64,000 nt of DNA from Cryptomeria japonica (taxonomy: Eukaryota; Streptophyta; Pinopsida; Cupressales; Cupressaceae): the NCBI RefSeq assembly GCF_030272615.1, contig NC_081414.1, positions 811,181,069-811,245,068 on the forward strand, given 5' to 3'. Of this stretch, positions 1 through 11,499 are shown piece after piece. The translations under genes were made by a program, and so were the position numbers. Within the stretch, counting starts at the first letter, position 1. Each line of letters starts with the position of its first letter. Under the pieces are notes generated by a model. That model was not told where the DNA came from and did not search any database. It was given only the letters and a program-made list of their open reading frames with translations.

Positions 1-930
1 ACCCTAACACATCAGTTCCACCTCCTCGATGTACTCTTGCAAACCCACACTCGATGAGTATGCCCTAGGTGCACTTCCCTGAAGACACACAACTCTCCAT
101 CTAAGTATTAGTTGTTTTGTTGGTGTTTTTGGAGAATTGTGAGTTATTGCCCGAAAATTGAAAACCTAGAACTAGTAGGATTGTGAAGCGTTTGTGAAGA
201 ACAAGGATATTAGGAAGTTTAAGAATCACTTCCAATGCTTGAATCATGTCTCATAGGATGTAAGAAGGCATTGTGTATGGGTGGTTTGGGTCTGTGCCAT
301 ATTGCTGGTGTATTGCCTTTTTAAGGGTATGTATAGCCTATTGGGATTTAGGGCGATAGGAAAGAAGGTTACATTGAAAGCATGTGTTGTCAACCAATGA
401 CTTTTTGAGTCATTTGAGAAGCGTAAGTGTGTAATTCCCTTGGAGAGTGTGTATGTGTGTTGGGATTGGTTATTCTACCAAGTTTCCCTATGACTCTGCA
501 TTAAAACTCCTTGCCTCAATCACAATAAAAGTCATGTATCACTTCAAAATGGCTTCCACTTTTGCTAAATTTCTCAAAATAGCTGGATCTCAGACTGATA
601 AATCTTGATCTTAGGTACTTAATAGAATTAGCTAATCCTTGATCTCAGACTTAAACAACTATTTGGTGTATCTAGTTGAAGATTTTATGAAAAATATCTA
701 GCTATCTCAGTCTCGATCTTTGTCTTTTTCTTTGTGTTGTTCTTTTGCTTTTCTTTTGCTGTCTTTTTGTGGTTCTTTATGTTATGTGTATTGAGATCCC
801 TTTTTTTCGGGTGGGATCAGTTTTTCTTGTTGGAGAGATCAGTCATGATTCTTTCAAGTTTTAATACTCTCTTTTTCTTGATTTGTAAAAGGTTTGGGTT
901 CCTTTCAAAAACCTATTTTTAATTAATCAA
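1..930. other. No gene recognised
   Basis: AT-rich sequence with no coding region I can support. The short phrase around 640-675 ('acaactatttggtgtat') recurs near 56.82 kb, just upstream of the second copy of the dispersed repeat at 931-1284, so the shared block may begin earlier than annotated. The opening 'accctaacac' is not a telomeric array: the unit is not repeated. Confidence 0.5.
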
Positions 931-1284
931 AACTATTTGGTGTATCTGGTGACTGCCCTTTTAAAAATTTAAATGAATATTTTCCTATGTAATCATCAAT
1001 ATGAATATAAATAATAAAATCTATTTTCTGTAAACAACAAAATCTTAATCAAGGACCTTACCTATGATGGTCTCCACTAAGTAACTTCTTGTGATGTTGT
1101 CCATGTTGGCTCTGTTGGACCCTGCAATTAAGATTTAACACATTATTCAATAAGATTAACAGTTGAGCATAAATAAATATTGAAAAGTGCATTACCCTAT
1201 TGAGATTCTCTTTGCTTCAAGAACAACTTAATATTTTCTACATAACAGGGCCAACCACGTGAAGGTGTAAGCTCATTTGGCCCC
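931..1284 (+). repeat. Dispersed repeat R1, copy A
   Basis: This block aligns by eye, same orientation and order, with 56877-57208. Shared landmarks include 'ttggtgac', 'atggtctccac', 'agtaacttcttgtg', 'tgttggctctgtt' and the end 'gaagctcatttggccc'. Both copies lie beside decayed retroelement protein fragments, so R1 is probably a non-coding part of a retroelement. I did not compute identity and do not recognise the family. Confidence 0.7.
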
Positions 1285-1429
1285 AAGGCCAACAAAACCT
1301 TCCACTATAAAGGGGAACACCATTCTTACTTCTTCAAAGGTTCCTCCTCCTTCTCAACCTTCCACTAATACTCAACGGAACTGTTGTATGAGAGAACATC
1401 GATGAAGACTCTGTGTTTGATCTCATGAA

Positions 1430-1826
1430 GCTATCCTTGAAAATAATCAATCTCCTCAGACTCCAATAGTTGATATGATTCCCTTTTCTCATAAGAAATA
1501 TGTTCAACCAACATTTCCAAATCATAAGTTGCAAAAAACATGTGATGGTTTTACTCCTATTTGTGTTCTTTCTCCTCTTGCTTTAAACTTTGATGAAGAG
1601 GGGTGAAAATGTTATTCATAATGGTAATACAATTCCTAATGCTTTTGAAAGTGAGCATGAATATCTTGATGTGGACAAACATTTATCGAATGAGTTTTCA
1701 CAAACTTTAATCCTAGCTCCTACAATTGAACAAAGTGACCTACAACATGATCATAGTCCTTGTTTGGATAGCTCCATCTGCTGTTCTCAATGTTTCTCCT
1801 CTGGCATGTTGCTCGCCTTTTAGAAA
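1430..1826 (+). pseudogene. Decayed retroelement coding fragment, unknown domain
   Basis: An open stretch reads through about 1430-1605, shifts frame by one base at a GGGG run near 1601, then continues from 1590 to 1823 (77 codons after the ATG at 1590). The peptide is rich in Asn, His, Ser and Pro and has no catalytic motif I know. It sits about 800 bp upstream of a polypurine tract and LTR on the same strand, so I infer that it is the far 3' part of a retroelement polyprotein. It could instead be chance open frame; the continuity across one frameshift argues mildly against that. Confidence 0.35.
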
Positions 1827-2605
1827 TAGTGATCACAAGATCGGGAGGCAGATGTCATGCTAGATTAGCAATATTAGCATTGTAGATCTTTCTCTCTCCT
1901 TTCTTTCTCTTTTGTGACCATTCTTCTATGTGTATGCTTGTTCTTCTATTGTTCCCTTAATGTCTACTTGGGGACAATACAAAGTATTGAGATCTTCTCT
2001 TGGTCTCTTTCATGTTGACTCTAAATACATCCTCTCTTCCCTTTCTTCTAAGGTAGTATCCTTCTTTGGGGAATGAAGATTATTAAATGCATATACATAC
2101 ATGATATACATGAGTTATCATACGGCATACTGACCCCAAGGAAAGCGACACTACCTCATATTTTGTGCTCATTATCCATGGGATTATACCTCGATTGGGG
2201 GCTAAAATCCTTGCGATAGCGTGCCCCCTCTCTTCTCTTTCTCTTGTGTGTATCCTACCTTAAATCAATCACTCCCAATAAGGAGTGTGTGATCTCTTTA
2301 ACATGGGGGCATACACTCTGCTCATACTTTCCTTCTTGTGATACTTAGAATTACTTAATGAACTTTTCTTTGCTTTGTAATCTTTTGTATCCTTGCTTTC
2401 ATGACTCATACTGTAGGGAACTATGCTACTTACAATCATGGTTCTCCCCTTCTTGATCTTCCCTTTTACTTTGTCAATCGAACTTGTAAGATCCTAAGTC
2501 CACTAGGGGCTTGGAACATCTTACCTCCTTGACTTGGTGAAAATCTTTCAATCTTGTCTCCTTGTACTTTACCAATAGTATCGGCATATGCTTATACTCC
2601 CGCTA
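1827..2605 (+). other. Non-coding 3' region of a retroelement
   Basis: No open frame of note. Sequence leads to a polypurine tract at 2606-2619. This fits the untranslated region between the last coding sequence and the 3' LTR. Confidence 0.4.
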
Positions 2606-2619
2606 GAGTGGGGGCTAAA

Positions 2620-3885
2620 TGTAGTGTCATAAAATAGTGACCCTAGCAATTTATGTCTGTATTAGGGTCCTCACACATAATAACTTGAATCCTCTAGCCT
2701 GATCGGAGACCAGAGAATGCCCGACTTGCAAAAACAACTTCTTCATTGGCCTCCACATCACTCTATTTGCACTCTACCCTTGAGATAGGGGTAGGAAAGG
2801 GGCATGGCACCCATGTTCTCCTAGGATAGGGGCATGGTGCACTTTTCCTCTGAGGACAAGGGTATGGTGCCCCTATCCTTGCAGTTAGGGAAAGACCTTC
2901 CTAAAGCATGCATTGTGGGTTGTGTAGTGAGAGAGAAATCTCCCCAATGTCAAACCGTGACATAATTCAAGTCCACACAACATTTATTTAAGGGGCATTT
3001 GTCCTCTCATTTGTATAAATGGGAAATTCACAAGTGATCAAGTATTCAAGAGCATTCAAGCAATCTTTTCCAGAATTGAGCATTCTCAAGTATCCCTTCA
3101 TAGCTAGGTGTTGCATTCAAGTCAAGGATTCAACCATTAAAGAGGAGATTGATTTAAACATACAATTCCATACAAGCATTTTTTTCAACATTGCTACTAC
3201 AACCTCACTTGAGGCAATTTACAATTCAGTCTTTCATTTACACCTACTTGTAAGTACATTCTTTCATTACTTGATTAATTCCAAAACTAGGGTTTGACCT
3301 AAAGGAAAACCCCCAATCCCAACAATTCCCTCTCTTTTCTATGTGTAGGTTGCAGGTGCGTAGTTGTACTTTCAATTTCGGGCTTTATTTGCAGAGGTGG
3401 AAAAACCCTTTTCGTTTCGCGGATTTTTCAGAGGACCATGTACATTCCTGCCATGATCTGGACAACTTTTTCATCAAATTTGTAGGGTGACTTCGTCTTG
3501 ACATTTTGCTGCCAAATCCAGGTTAATGGCTTCATCCCATATTCAGCTATCAAGTTATAATCAATTCTTTGTCACTTTTGCACTACATAATTCAATCAAT
3601 TTCCTTTCCAAATCAGACAAAGGAAGAAGGGATCATCCTAATATTTTTAATTCATTCAGAATTCAATCTATCATCCTTGTGTGTTGATTGAATCTAGTGA
3701 GTTATCCCTTATCTTCCCAATGTAATGGTGAAAAGTGCTTGAAAGATAATCAATAGTGAAAATCTCATCTCTCTTTGAGGGAAAGTGTTAGTTTTCCTAT
3801 TGATATATCACTCAACATTTTACCACCATTACATATACAATAGGAAGAACCTAGCATTCATCATCCATGAATTTTTCCTATGACA
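2620..3885 (+). mobile_element. 3' LTR of a decayed LTR retrotransposon, with polypurine tract
   Basis: The purine-rich tract GAGTGGGGGCTAAA at 2606-2619 is followed at once by TGTAGTGTC, the expected start of a 3' LTR; the best end is TATGACA at 3885, giving about 1266 bp. A TATAAAT box lies at 3014-3020. Around 2783-2890 are imperfect repeats of 'ataggggcatggtgc'. No second LTR or primer site is present, so the 5' part is missing. The gypsy assignment is an inference from the PPT style; the end coordinate is less certain than the start. Confidence 0.55.
3014..3020 (+). promoter_or_regulatory. TATA box in LTR
   Basis: TATAAAT about 395 bp into the 2620-3885 LTR, the expected place for the LTR promoter between U3 and R. 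Sequence-only prediction. Confidence 0.35.
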
Positions 3886-4140
3886 ACCCATGTGATATTT
3901 TATAGAATGAACCAGAGAGATTACTTTTACCATTTTTTTAACGTATATAGATAATTAAATAAATAGCAGTTATAGATTTTGTAGGTATGGACTACATGCA
4001 ATCAATACTCTTTGGAATTCACACAGATATTTGAATGAATCTTTGTAATATACAATGACTCAAGTTCTATTTAGCACACATCATCTCTTCTCTATACCTT
4101 ATGTGTTTGAGAATTTGAGAATGTGTGTATGTGTTTATGT

Positions 4141-4144
4141 GTAC

Positions 4145-4179
<35 letters not shown>

Positions 4180-4206
4180 CATACATATATATATATATAT
4201 ACATAC

Positions 4207-4259
<53 letters not shown>

Positions 4260-4275
4260 CATACATATATATATG

Positions 4276-4308
<33 letters not shown>

Positions 4309-4629
4309 GTATGTATATGTATGTGTATATGTATATGTATATTATGTATATATCTATATATATGTATATAGGTATATATATAATATATATATATACATAT
4401 ACATATATATACATATATATATATGTATATATAATATATATATATATACAGATACATATATATATATATAGATATATATACAAATATATAGATATATATA
4501 CATATATACATATATATATATGTATATATGTATATATATGTATATGTCTGTGTATATATATGTGTGTATATGTATATATATATCTATATACATATACATA
4601 TACATATATACATATATACATATATACAT

Positions 4630-4676
<47 letters not shown>

Positions 4677-4692
4677 TATTATATATATACAT
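4141..4692. repeat. TA/TACA microsatellite tract
   Basis: About 550 bp of almost pure TA alternation with periodic C or G interruptions (TATACA, TATGTA). Long open frames rich in Tyr and Ile appear in several frames on both strands, but they are low-complexity artefacts. The tract ends exactly where G1-like sequence starts, so it marks the truncation point of that element. Confidence 0.95.
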
Positions 4693-4696
4693 GACC

Positions 4697-5036
4697 TGAT
4701 CTCATCTCCAGCTCTGGGTCTCCAAATGCTGGTCTCAATGCATCCATGTCTCCCTCTCTATCATACGACACCAACTCATCATGGATCGATATCCTCTGAA
4801 TGCTGTAAACATCCTTTAAAGTGACAAATGAAAAGAAAAAGTCTTAGAGTTCCATCTCTCTGCTAAAGTAGTCAGTAATCCTTTGTTCACCTGAATCTTA
4901 GGAAGATACATGATATGTCTCAATCCTATACCCTTGATAGCTTCTCGCTCCGCAAAGGTCAACTCTGGTCGCAACCTCTATGTCATAGGAAATGTCTCCT
5001 ATGACTCTATCTGGGGAAAGTACTCTTGCATCAAGT
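4697..5036 (-). pseudogene. Antisense plant-mobile-domain-like remnant (G1 copy 1)
   Basis: Read on the minus strand from about 5036 down, one frame gives a patch with F-x-E-R-E-A-I, then G-L-R-H-I-M-Y-L-P, then L-L-T-T-L-A-E-R-W and F-H-L. This is the pattern of the plant mobile domain (PMD, PF10536) seen in MAIN/MAIL proteins and in some transposons. A stop and frameshift follow the F-H-L motif; the sequence resumes with D-V-Y-S-I-Q-R-I-x-I-x-x-E-L. It matches 36.87-37.33 kb in the second G1 copy, motif by motif. It is broken and not expressible as one protein. The PMD call rests on motif memory, not a search. Confidence 0.55.
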
Positions 5037-5049
5037 TATAGCAATCATG

Positions 5050-5340
5050 TCAATCCTAGTGGTACACATGTCTATCACATAGTGCTACTCCTATCCTAAT
5101 GCTTATTTCTATCACATGGCACTGCATCCTACTATATATGTTCATGACATTGCACTTAATCATATTTAGAGGCCCTCCTTGAGTGAATCCTCTCAGCAGC
5201 TTATCCAAATGGAAACTTATGTTTATCACAGAATTGTCAATTCGAGCGTATCTCTCACTTTGTCTTCCTAGGGAACCTACTTGAGTGTATCCTCTAAGAA
5301 GCTTATCCAATCGACAACGTATGTTCATCAAAGAACTATC
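5050..5340 (-). repeat. Repeated peptide-like unit upstream of the antisense remnant
   Basis: On the minus strand this stretch stays open for 91 codons and contains two copies of V-I-N-I-x-x-x-L-D-K-L-L-R-G-x-T-Q-x-G. The same unit is found at about 37.62-37.95 kb in G1 copy 2, upstream of its PMD-like patch. It could be an N-terminal extension of the antisense gene or a tandem repeat that happens to be open. Confidence 0.5.
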
Positions 5341-6077
5341 GACTTGTGCCTACTTAAACAAAAACACTTTTTTCAAATGCAAACGTGGTTTTTTATCAAC
5401 CCAAACATGCTTTGTTGCCCTAGATGTGCATGAACATCATAGACATGCCACTACCCTACATAAAAACATGTTTGTGACACAGATGTTCCTTTTGCACATA
5501 GACGCATCCTTATTGAACATACTATTAAATTCATAAACACGACCAAACTTAACCTAGACGCAACTATCTTACCTAGACATTCCTGACATAGATGCGTTTT
5601 TATTTATCTACCCTAAAATGCATTAATGACAATGATAAATAAAAAAACATACAAAGTGGCTTTGAGTTAATTACCGGCTCCCCCATTTTTATGGTCTCTG
5701 ATACTTCCAGACTCGATCAAACCCGTGAACTCTATCTATTGTCATTGATTGCTCTAGCTTCTCTAAGCTCTTTCTCTGCACTTTGATCTATTAAGTGTGT
5801 GAATGCAAATGAGGATGTTTTCCTTATGGCCCTATCTTATAGGCTACCTAACCCTAGTCTCCCGTGTCATTCTTTTTCCTACGTGATCTTGTCACCCTAT
5901 GTTTCAGTCCTTTCTAGCCTTTCTTTCTTATTGTGATATTGTATGCAACTCTTTTAGTCTTTTCATCCAATCTCTCGAGGGGGCATATCATTCCCATCTT
6001 GGGGCAACTTTGTATCAGTTTATCTTATCTTCTTTGAGCCAACATAACATGTTGCATTGTCTCAAATAGGAGCAAAA

Positions 6078-6845
6078 TGTACACACCTAAAATTGTCCTG
6101 TCTAATTAAATAAATATTTTTATTTATTATATTATTTTATCCTAAGTTTAATATTAATTAAATAAATCTTTATTTATTTAATTAATTCATTAATCCTCTT
6201 CTAATCCTTTTCTAATTTAAATAAATACTTTTATTTATTTAAATTGTCCATTTCATAAATTAAATAAATATATATTCTATTTAATTGATCTCACTTTCTC
6301 TATTAATTAAATGAATCTTTATTTATTTAATTAATTAATTAGCCTTTCCTACTCATGACACATGTCACACATCTTGTAACTCTTCTCTGACCTACCATCT
6401 TTATCCTTTAATTATTTCCTCTACCTACCCTTTAATCCTAGCCAACCATTTATCTTTACATCTCTTAATCTTATCCCTCCATTTCCTATAGCGTTCTCTA
6501 TATAAGAGGATGCTTCTTTCATTATCACTCCTAATGATTGTGTTAATCAAGCCTTCTTATGATCAAGCTATCAACCACAATCCATTTTTTGTTGAGCGCT
6601 TGTGCACACATTAAATTTGAGAGAAAATATTTGAAACAAGATCACTGGAGATAGGAAGAAATCGAGATTGAAACCCTCCTAGACATGTGAATGATATATT
6701 TGGTTTATTTTTTTTATTTGCATGGTCTTATGTAACCTCATTTGTTTATGGTGGATTACTTTTATTTTTAGGCTATGGTATTGTGGTTGGATCTTTGTTA
6801 TTCTTTCAATATTGTTGTTTTCACTATCAATTTTCACCATATACA
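6078..6845 (+). repeat. G1 LTR (copy 1, 3' LTR)
   Basis: Begins TGTACACACCTAAAATTGTCC and ends near ATATACA, matching the LTRs at 28653-29452 and 38652-39447 across its length (768 bp). It shows the same series of AT-rich near-palindromes of the 'attaaataaat' type in its first 250 bp, and the same region 'ctacctaccc...atcctagcc'. Confidence 0.85.
6499..6505 (+). promoter_or_regulatory. TATA box in G1 LTR
   Basis: TATATAA followed by GAGGATGC. The equivalent positions in the other G1 LTRs read GTATAACGAG (near 29.08 kb) and CTATATAACGAG (near 39.07 kb), so this copy and the 39 kb copy keep the box and the 29 kb copy has lost part of it. Confidence 0.45.
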
Positions 6846-6954
6846 ATAACTATAGAACATAAGTTCATTTTTTTAAGCATAAATTTGAAGTTTTTCATAA
6901 ATTTTTGTTGTTTAAAACCTAAGATAGAAAGGAGAGTGGACATTACATAAAGGT

Positions 6955-7284
6955 CCTAATGTTATATCGTAGAGGAGAGTATACATCAAATGCTTTAGTG
7001 AATTTTTGCAAGCAAAATGGCATTAAGAAGGAGCAAACAACCACTTATATTCTGTAGCAAAAGTGAGTGGCTAAGAGGAAGGATTAGGACCATTGTGGAG
7101 ATGGCAAGGAGCATACTCAAAGCCAAAGGAATCCCGAATGAAAATTGGGGAGAAGTTGTAGCAATAATACTATATTTGATAAATAGAAGTCTAACCAAGG
7201 TGGTACATGATATTATTCCACAAGAGGTATGGTCTAGGTGGAGGTGGATGGTTGAACACCTTAGAGTGTTTGGGTGTGTGGCAT
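6955..7284 (+). pseudogene. Copia-A integrase fragment, part 1
   Basis: In-frame pieces read G-E-Y-T-S-N-A-L, then R-T-I-V-E-M-A-R-S, W-G-E-V-V-A, Y-L-I-N-R-S and V-E-H-L-R-V-F-G-C-V-A, the order seen in the second half of Copia integrase cores. A stop and a damaged Q-Q-N-G region separate the first two blocks. The frame is cut at 7284 by the insertion of L2 and resumes at 13885. No gag, protease or LTR of this element is visible upstream; it is truncated against the G1 LTR region. Confidence 0.75.
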
Positions 7285-8440
7285 TGTAAAGTGGAAAATT
7301 GGACCCTAGTGACTCCCCACCTAGGAGAGAGAAAGGAAGTCACTAGGATGATTTTTGCTAGGAGGAACTTTACATTCAAAAGAGGGGCATGAATCCACTA
7401 GATCCAAATCCAAGGCAAACAAGGATGTGAATTCCAAGTGGATTGCAAGGGTTGAAGTGTGATTTACCCTCTTTTGTAAATGAGAAAGTTGACTTGTTGA
7501 CTACGTAGGAAAGAGAGATAAAATGAGTGAAATGAGGAGCTACTAGTTCTAGATGTAACTTCAAATTTGATATATTTAGACTGATATGGATCTTCACTAC
7601 AAATTTGGAGAAAAGTCATGAGGACAGTGTTGAAAGTGCACATGGTCCTCCAAACAATTTGCGAAATGAAAAGGGTTTTTCCGCCTCTGTAAATGGAGTC
7701 CAAATATGAAAATAAAGCTGCACACCTACAACATACACATAGAAAAGAAGAAAGAAGGGTTGTGGATAGGGTTTTGCCTTTGTCAAACCCTGATTGAGGA
7801 ATCAACCTTGAAGGAAAGTTTTTGCAAATGCTTGAGTGTAAACAATGGAAATTTATACATTGTAGATATGCAATTTGTTAATGATGATTGTAACCTTAGT
7901 GCTGCATGAAATGGAATGTAACCTGAAAAAACCCTAACACACACATATGCTTGCAAATGAATGTTGTAAATATTGCTCCAATGGATGAATTAAGAAGACA
8001 CGTGAAGAAGAATACTTGATGGATTCTTGAAGACTTGAATGCTTGATGAAGACCTTTCGCTTGAATTTCACCTATCGTATATTTTGTGTATATGAAAATG
8101 AGAAGACTAAATCCCTTTTGTACATGCGGCAGAAAATTAATTCATCTTACCAAAGGCCAACATCCGAGAAGTTTGGAATCCTCAAATGCAGATTGGACCG
8201 GGGGGACCTATCTTGGGGCTACCCTAAGAGGGGGAAATAGGGGGACATGGGCACCATGCCCCTGCCCTGCCCTATCTTGGGGTCCGGACAAGGTCCTGAG
8301 GCCATCTTAGGGCTTAAACAAGGAGAGGTTTAAGGTGAAAATGCAAAGAGAAGTCTTAGTTGGAAAGGAAGATGTTGTCGCCAAAGTGAGGACCTCAAAT
8401 GCGATTAAAATTTCTAGGGTCGCAATTGTATGATGTTACA
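7285..8440 (-). repeat. L2 LTR (3' LTR)
   Basis: Begins TGTAAAGTGGAAAATTGG and ends GATGTTACA. Matches the right LTR almost throughout ('accctagtgactccccacctaggagagag', '...ggggacctatcttggggc'). Several short open frames inside it are not genes. Confidence 0.85.
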
Positions 8441-8799
8441 TTTTGTGCCCACTTTAGAGGGAGAATGACTTATGCCAATATTGTTGGTAAACTAGAAGAA
8501 ATAGAGATGAAGATGAGAGAAGAAGAGAAATACCAAAAGGAGTATAAGACATCACTAATCTTGAGGAACAAAGCCCCCAATATTAGGATCTTAACTCACT
8601 CAAAAATATGCAAGAGAAGACAAAACAAAAAGGAATAGGATGCACAAAGCAAAACAAAGCACAAAAGACACATGACAAAAGTAAGATACAAGACAACAAA
8701 CCAAATATCTTAGGACACAAAGACCAATGCCATCACATAAACACAAGTAATCACATAAAAGAGTGGAGATGACATCATCCATTAACCATCAATAGTAGA

Positions 8800-9040
8800 A
8801 CTATGGGTTAAGTAGAGGAGGGAGATAGAGGACATGAATACACACCTTGGTGATCTCTGAAAAGAAAGGTGAACAAGAGAGACACCATGGACATCTCATC
8901 CCTAAAACTAAGTTATCCATGGAGAAAAGAACATGGAAATCTAGCCCCCAAAATTTTTCTGGGTGATCCATGTAAGGGAGGAGAGTAAAAACACCGTTAG
9001 TTCAACCCAACCTCATGTGTGTGTTTTCAAGTGAGGTTTG
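8800..9040. other. L2 internal non-coding sequence
   Basis: Purine-rich sequence on the plus strand with no supported coding region; it leads into the tandem repeat. Confidence 0.4.
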
Positions 9041-9048
9041 AAGTGCCA

Positions 9049-9366
9049 CATAGGAGTCTATGCCTGAGTTGTGCTTTGGTTATGAGAATAATCACCCTGC
9101 ATAAGAGAAAAGTGGCATCATCTCACTCTAAGAGTCTGTGCTCTGGTTCCAAGAATGACCCATTGTGAAATGAAAAGGTGACAACATCTTGCTCTAAGAG
9201 TCTGTTCTCTAGTTCTGAGAATGACCCACTACACTAGGAAAAAGAAGCATCATCTCTCTCTAAGAGTCTATGCTCTGGTTTTGAGAATGACCTATTGTAC
9301 AAGAGAAAAGTGAAGACATCTTTCTCTAAGAGGTTGTCCTCTAGTTCTAAGAATGTCCCACTATAT
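9049..9366. repeat. Tandem repeat, unit about 65-70 bp, inside L2
   Basis: About five imperfect units, each with 'ctctaagagtctgtgctctggttc', 'gagaatgaccca' and a purine-rich tail ending 'catcat'. The first unit is the most diverged. It lies in the long untranslated stretch between the gag relic and the 3' LTR of L2. Confidence 0.8.
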
Positions 9367-11100
9367 AATGCACGAGAGACATATGGTACAAAGGAGAAGT
9401 GTGTGTGCCCCCCCTTAAGATGTCAACATAGGTTGATGTTGATATCTTAAGGAAAGTAGAACAAGGATACCTACCTTTGTCACAAAGAAGATATCCATTA
9501 TGCAACAATGTCATAAATCCAAGGAAGAGAGGGAATACTCTTCAAGCAAAGATAGGATAGTTGAAAATATATATTTTGTTGTAAATGTAAAGGGAATCCT
9601 TTGAGGAGAAGATATCTTTGTTCAAAAGAATTACCTCCAAGGGGAGTTGTCTTAGACAAATATAACATCTTCTAGAACAATGCAAAGGAGAGAACAAGAA
9701 TACAATCCTTCATCCTATTCCTAGATAAAAGGGATTCTTGAGGATGGATGACTCAGTTTTAGCCCCAAAGAATGATGGGTGAATTTACCATAAATGTACA
9801 TTTCCAAGTGTGAAAGAGGTTTTAGTCAGGGACTTACACCTCTTATATGAGAGAGAACGCTTGAGAAAGCCACAAACAATTTCGCACAAGGAATGAAATC
9901 AAGTAATATAACTCACACCATTCACAAAATAGAGAAAACTGGATCCCTAGAGAAAGAGAGAGAGCGGGATCATTACCCCCCAAATGAAGGGATAATGAGA
10001 AGAACTTACACAATCTTATAGAGATACATTAAACATAATAAAATGCACAATGCACTTTCATGAAATGCATGGAAAGAAAGGCATTAGTATATGTAAAAAC
10101 ATGTCTCAAGAAGTGGTAATCTTTGAAAGGAAGAGAAAAAAAAACATCACATATTCCCCAAGGGGGATTAATCATAAAAACATACCATTTGAAATGATAA
10201 TCACATATGAAAAATACAACCCGTAAAGGAAACAATGATACATGGGATAAAAAGAAGGAAAGAAGGAGTGAAAATCCTTGCCTCCCAAGGGAGGAGAACA
10301 AGCAAAAATATTACACATCGTCTAATGGTGAGTATTGGCAAGTGATATGCCTTCCTAGTGGAACAAATCCTCACAAAGAAGGAGTACATATTTATTAAGG
10401 AGATCATTCCATGTTGAGGGGCATATCATACTTGCAAATAATCGAGACCATAGAAGAGATAAGTTTTTCAAGAGAATGAACGAAAGAGAAGAAGTGTACT
10501 ACTCATTAAAGAAACTTCTCTCAAGCAAAAAGGAAAACCCAAGAACAATGATATTCTCACACATAAATTATTCTTATGCAATAAAAGAGATCTAGTAATG
10601 ACTGATGTACGATGAAGAGATGAATATATAAAAAGTGAGGAAAAATGAATTTCATGTTTCTGCCCCAAAGTATATAAAGTTGAAACAACACTGCAACCAA
10701 AAATGATAAAAAGCCCCCAACTAAGTTGGCTATTTATGTGATAAGGGTGAGGAGCAACATGAAGAGAAAAGAAGCACTAAGGTACTATTTTGATGTCAAG
10801 GAAGATAACTAGATCTATTGTCAGAGAAATTCGTACAAGATCATATTGCTTTTGGACAAATTTTTTAAATGCATAACATTTCACAAGAGAATGTGAATGT
10901 AAATCATGAAAAAGGAAATATTCAATTCCTTCGACTTGCTTAGGATTTTTTATTTTTATTTTGAGGAGGGAAGGAAATGTTCTTGTCATATTTCAATCTC
11001 TAATAGATTCTTGCAGCTAATCTTTTAGCATGATAAATATGGTCTTGACATAGAGAAGGTTTGTTAGAAGAGGAAGATTTGTTATCCACAACTCTAATTT
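9367..11100 (-). other. L2 internal region without recognised genes
   Basis: Scattered short open frames on both strands without domain motifs. Many GAGA/AAGG stretches. Read on the minus strand it lies downstream of the gag relic, where protease and polymerase would be in an autonomous element; I see none. Confidence 0.45.
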
Positions 11101-11109
11101 TGCCACCAT

Positions 11110-11480
11110 CTATGCCATCTTGAATAGATTTTTGAAAATCTGGGCAATCATCAGCATTATGGTCATGGGTTTGATGAAATTAACAAAAAGGAGATTTTGA
11201 AGAAGAAGCATTCTTGTGGGCTCTTTTGATTTGTCGTCTTTGAAGATAATTTTTAAAGTTTTCGAGCCTAAGGAATTCATCCATAGAAAAAGTAGCATCA
11301 TTTCCTAGGCCTTTGTAGTAGTTTGTGTAGGAGGGTTTATAGGGACACAAATTCCTTGCTCAAATTTCTCAATTCGTTGTCCCGTAAAACCTTTTTTGTT
11401 ATCATATGAAAGCCACAACTATAAAAATGTTGCAATTGACTAGATGTAGGAATATGATCATGAATTTCTTTGAAATTGAT
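11110..11480 (-). pseudogene. Gag relic with C-X2-H-X4-H-X4-C knuckle (L2)
   Basis: On the minus strand one frame runs through F-L-R-L-E-N-F, a Ser/Lys-rich stretch, a stop, then H-Q-T-H-D-H-N-A-D-D-C-P-D-F. With the Cys just before the stop this makes a C-X2-H-X4-H-X4-C zinc knuckle, a variant also present in the G1 gag at 33.58 kb. Upstream (11.3-11.5 kb) another frame reads L-R-D-N-E-L-R-N-L, typical of Gag linkers. Stops and frameshifts make it non-functional. It is the only coding trace supporting the strand of L2. Confidence 0.5.
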
Positions 11481-11499
11481 GTGTAAGGGGGAAGAAAAG

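Larger units (their letters stand above)
4693..6845 (+). mobile_element. G1 family LTR retrotransposon, copy 1, 5' truncated
   Basis: Only the 3' region and 3' LTR remain. The 4.70-5.6 kb part is homologous by eye to 36.9-38.15 kb of the fuller copy: the antisense domain remnant, the repeated peptide-like unit ('tcctctnagnagcttatcca') and spaced 'acatagacg'-like motifs occur in the same order. The polypurine stretch AGGAGCAAAA precedes the LTR at 6078. Everything upstream (5' LTR, gag, protease) has been lost at the microsatellite boundary. Confidence 0.8.

Noticed and set aside
1-10. Telomere repeat (accctaacac)
   Set aside because: Not repeated.
3019-3297. 92-codon open frame after a TATA box
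   Set aside because: Inside the 2620-3885 LTR; composition is ordinary LTR and there is no domain.
4055-4824. Long Tyr/Ile-rich open frames on both strands
   Set aside because: They come from the TA/TACA microsatellite; frames overlap on all sides and have no complexity.
7464-7805. 113-codon open frame in the L2 LTR
   Set aside because: Inside an LTR; the partner LTR does not preserve it.
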